Part shown: one piece after another, positions 61,865 through 64,000 of the stretch
Layout of the letters: every line of letters begins with the position of its first letter
How positions within the stretch are numbered: the first letter of the stretch is position 1
NCBI RefSeq assembly: GCF_030272615.1
Contig: NC_081413.1
Location: 720,147,867 to 720,211,866 of the forward strand
Origin: Cryptomeria japonica
Lineage: Eukaryota; Streptophyta; Pinopsida; Cupressales; Cupressaceae
Reading direction: 5' to 3'
Length of the DNA stretch: 64,000 nt
The notes under the pieces: generated by a model
What the model saw: only the letters and a program-made list of their open reading frames with translations
What the model was told of the DNA's origin: nothing
Database searches by the model: none
Made by a program: the position numbers and the translations under genes

Positions 61865-63336
61865 TGTAGACGTATAAAAATGACCATATTCCTAAATGAA
61901 TATTTAATGTTCATTTTATTCTCATTCCTCTATTTAGTTAAATCTAATTTAATTAAATCATCCACATTCCTCTAATTAAATTAAATAAATTATTCAATTT
62001 ATTTATTTAAACTCACTTAAGCCTTTTATATAATTTAATTAAATAAATCATGTTATTTAATTAAATCCCTTCTCTCTACTTTTAATTAAATTTACATTTA
62101 ATTAAATAGTTCACCCCAAATAAATAAATCTAATTTATTTAAATTCCCCACTTACAACCAAATTAAAATAAAGCAATTTATTTTAATTAAATCCTATTAT
62201 CCCTCACCCACTTGCATTTTCCTACATCTCCCACTTGCCTCCTAACCCTCTTCCCAAATTTTTCTAGAATCCTCCTAATCCTAATCAATTAACCTAAACC
62301 CATCAATTATCCCCTTTCCCTAAATTTGAGGAGGTCACTTCTCAAATTTGGAGTAAAGTCTTCCAAAGGCATTAAAGCCTTTATGCCTTCAACAAGCTAA
62401 CTTGTTGAATACTCCCAAATTTGGAAGGACTCTTACAAACTTGTCCCCAAAGTCTTTCAAACCATTAATGGTTAACTAACCCTTAATGGCATGGTTAGAG
62501 ACTTTTTGCCTAACTCAACCCTCATCTAACCCAGGGGTCTCATCAAGCATTCATTGCTTTGACCATGGTTATCCCTTTAACCCTTGCACAAGAGTTTAGC
62601 CTTTGGGTAAAAGCTTTATCCAATGGATAACCTTAACCAAACCTTAACCTTTACCTCCTAAGGTAACCATGAGATCTTCTCAAGCATTTAATGCTTCTTA
62701 CATCCCCTCTCAAGTAGTCTTATGTTGACAATTGTCACCATTTCATTGGTGAGAATTGCAAACATGGATTGATAACTTTCAATCCTGACCCTTGATAAGA
62801 TCCTTCAATCCTGACCATCCATTGCCCCGTTTCTTCTATAAATAGAGCTCTCATCCCTCCATTTTATAATCCAAGTCTTTAGCATCATACTTATACTCAA
62901 TTTTAGCAAGCATTTAGCCTCTCTTTGTAATAGAAATAAATCTAATAATCATTTTAGAGTATTTATATCATCTTAGATTAAATCATATAACTAGTATATC
63001 ATGTTAGGATAGTATTTTTACTAACCCTGTCATCTTATCATCTAGTTTAGTTCATTTGTTAAAATCATGCATAAATGGGATACATTCATAATAAATTTAA
63101 TCTAAAGCATTCCTTGTTCTTGCATTTGTCATCCCTAAGTCACTTTGCTCAGTGATCTGAGAGCAAAGGCATTGGCTTGAGGGACCTTGTGAGATAGAGA
63201 ACCATGGAACACTCCTTGGGAAGTTGAGGTATTCCTCATGGCTCCATAACTTGCACCAAGAGTCCCATGGGTGTGTGGGCAAGTCTTTGAATATTTTCAC
63301 AATTTAAGTTTCATTGAACCGCTTTTCCCGCATACA
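61865..63336 (+). repeat. 5' LTR of element F
   Basis: Ends GCATACA four bases before the primer site. The U3 part (61900-62200) is full of AATTAAAT words. The partner LTR is outside the window, so the left end is a best guess. Confidence 0.6.
62837..62844 (+). promoter_or_regulatory. TATA box in the LTR of element F
   Basis: TATAAATA followed by GAGCTCTCATCCCTCC, about 490 bases before the LTR end, a normal position for plant LTR promoters. A possible poly(A) signal AATAAA is at 62935. Confidence 0.6.
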
Positions 63337-63340
63337 TTTC

Positions 63341-63358
63341 TGGCGCCCACCGTGGGGC
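63341..63358 (+). promoter_or_regulatory. Primer binding site of element F
   Basis: Reads TGGCGCCCACCGTGGGGC, the same site as in element B apart from one base. Confidence 0.9.
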
Positions 63359-63420
63359 ATAACCCCATTAATCAAATTGGTTTTTGAATATGACCAACTT
63401 TGCAGGCACACGGGAAACTA

Positions 63421-63690
63421 GAATCGGCGCGTAGGGAACTTTTGATAGCGCATCCGGTTAAAACTTCAGTGCATCCAGTCTACTGTTTAGCGCGTTGGAC
63501 TCATTACTTAGCGTGTTGGAACCCTTACTTAGCACATAGAGTTTTTAATCTTTCTTGTAGCTTTTAGCATGGGAATTTAATAGTCCATCGCATTTGGCAA
63601 ACAACTTAGCGCGTTGGTTGTGTCTGATAGCACATCCGGGGCATTATGTAGCATGTATAGTGTATTCTATAGCGCATCACATATAGAGTG
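63421..63690 (+). repeat. GCGC-word array in the leader of element F
   Basis: Irregular words of TAGCGCATCC, TTAGCGCGTTGG and TAGCGCATC type recur about 12 times. They sit at the same place relative to the primer site, and in the same direction, as the array of element B. Confidence 0.8.
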
Positions 63691-64000
63691 CAGGAAATAA
63701 TTTGTAACAGAGATCTCAAAAATTAGACTTGTGGAAGTCCACAAAACCATTCTTTTGCTAAACCGATTAACTGTTATTTTGCAGGTTTTTAACAGTTTAA
63801 TTGCAGGTTTGAAGTCTACTTTATTTCTACTTTATTTAGGCTAGAATTAAAGTAGTTTGAATTTTACTAACTTTTTAAAGTTAGTTAAGATTAAAATTCC
63901 TTTCATTTCTTGTTTAAACTAAAAATTGAACTCACACCTTATTTTGGGCACCTAAAAAGAACAACAACAAAAATCTTTCTTGCTTTCTTAGGAGAAAATT
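63691..64000 (+). other. Leader of element F, continues outside the window
   Basis: AT-rich, no frame of note. Confidence 0.5.

Larger units (their letters stand above)
61865..64000 (+). mobile_element. Element F: 5' end of a Tat-like gypsy element related to B
   Basis: A plus-strand 5' LTR, primer site and GCGC-word leader enter the window from the right; no coding region is reached. The primer site differs from that of B by one base, and both LTRs are rich in TTTAATTAAAT near their 5' ends. The start of the LTR (TGTAGACG) is inferred by analogy with TGTATACACC of B. Confidence 0.7.

Overview
This window looks like nuclear DNA from a seed plant with a large, repeat-rich genome. It is AT-rich and holds nested LTR retrotransposons of plant type: Ty3/gypsy Tat/Ogre-like elements with a second RNase H, and Ty1/copia elements whose primer sites read TGGTATCA. 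It also holds plant-type LINE remnants and a pentatricopeptide-repeat (PPR) pseudogene. I see no intact host gene, no rRNA or tRNA gene and no CRISPR array. The species cannot be named from the sequence; a gymnosperm is possible but unproven. Almost every reading frame is broken by stops or frameshifts, so nearly all coding entries are pseudogenes.

Layout. Element A (about 1-20161, minus strand) is a Tat-like gypsy element whose 3' end lies left of the window. In its reading direction it carries gag, protease, an RNase H placed before the reverse transcriptase (RT), RT-RNase H and integrase. A convergent antisense ORF (4099-5119) follows, then a further sense-strand coiled-coil ORF (1-3822). 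Its gag is split by element D (10748-18376, minus), which has LTRs of about 1.16 kb, a perfect ATGTT target-site duplication (TSD), a tRNA-Met-type primer site and a polypurine tract, but no pol. D encodes only a coiled-coil/four-zinc-knuckle protein (ORF1) and a second protein (ORF2) ending in a very long Lys/Glu-rich coiled coil.

Element B (20823-38254, minus) is a nearly full-length 17.4 kb Tat element. It has gag, protease, G-patch, RT, two RNase H domains and integrase on the minus strand, and a plant-mobile-domain (PMD) ORF on the plus strand between integrase and the 3' LTR. Irregular arrays of a TTAGCGCATATGC-like word lie just inside both LTRs, both pointing inward. A similar array follows the primer site of element F at the right edge.

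From 38255 to 53866 lies a field of old fragments. These are a copia LTR piece; element E (plus strand), a relic with the same ORF1-ORF2 order as D; two further copia-type LTRs; two LINE RNase H relics; a LINE 3' end; and a PPR pseudogene with a 60-bp internal duplication. Element C (53867-61084, minus) is a complete but decayed copia element with a truncated 3' LTR. Element F (61865 to the window end, plus) supplies a 5' LTR, a TATA box, a primer site and the start of a leader related to B.

The most interesting material is the D/E family, a repeated two-ORF organisation without pol, and the mirrored architecture of B, where one short-word array precedes both the sense genes and the antisense gene.
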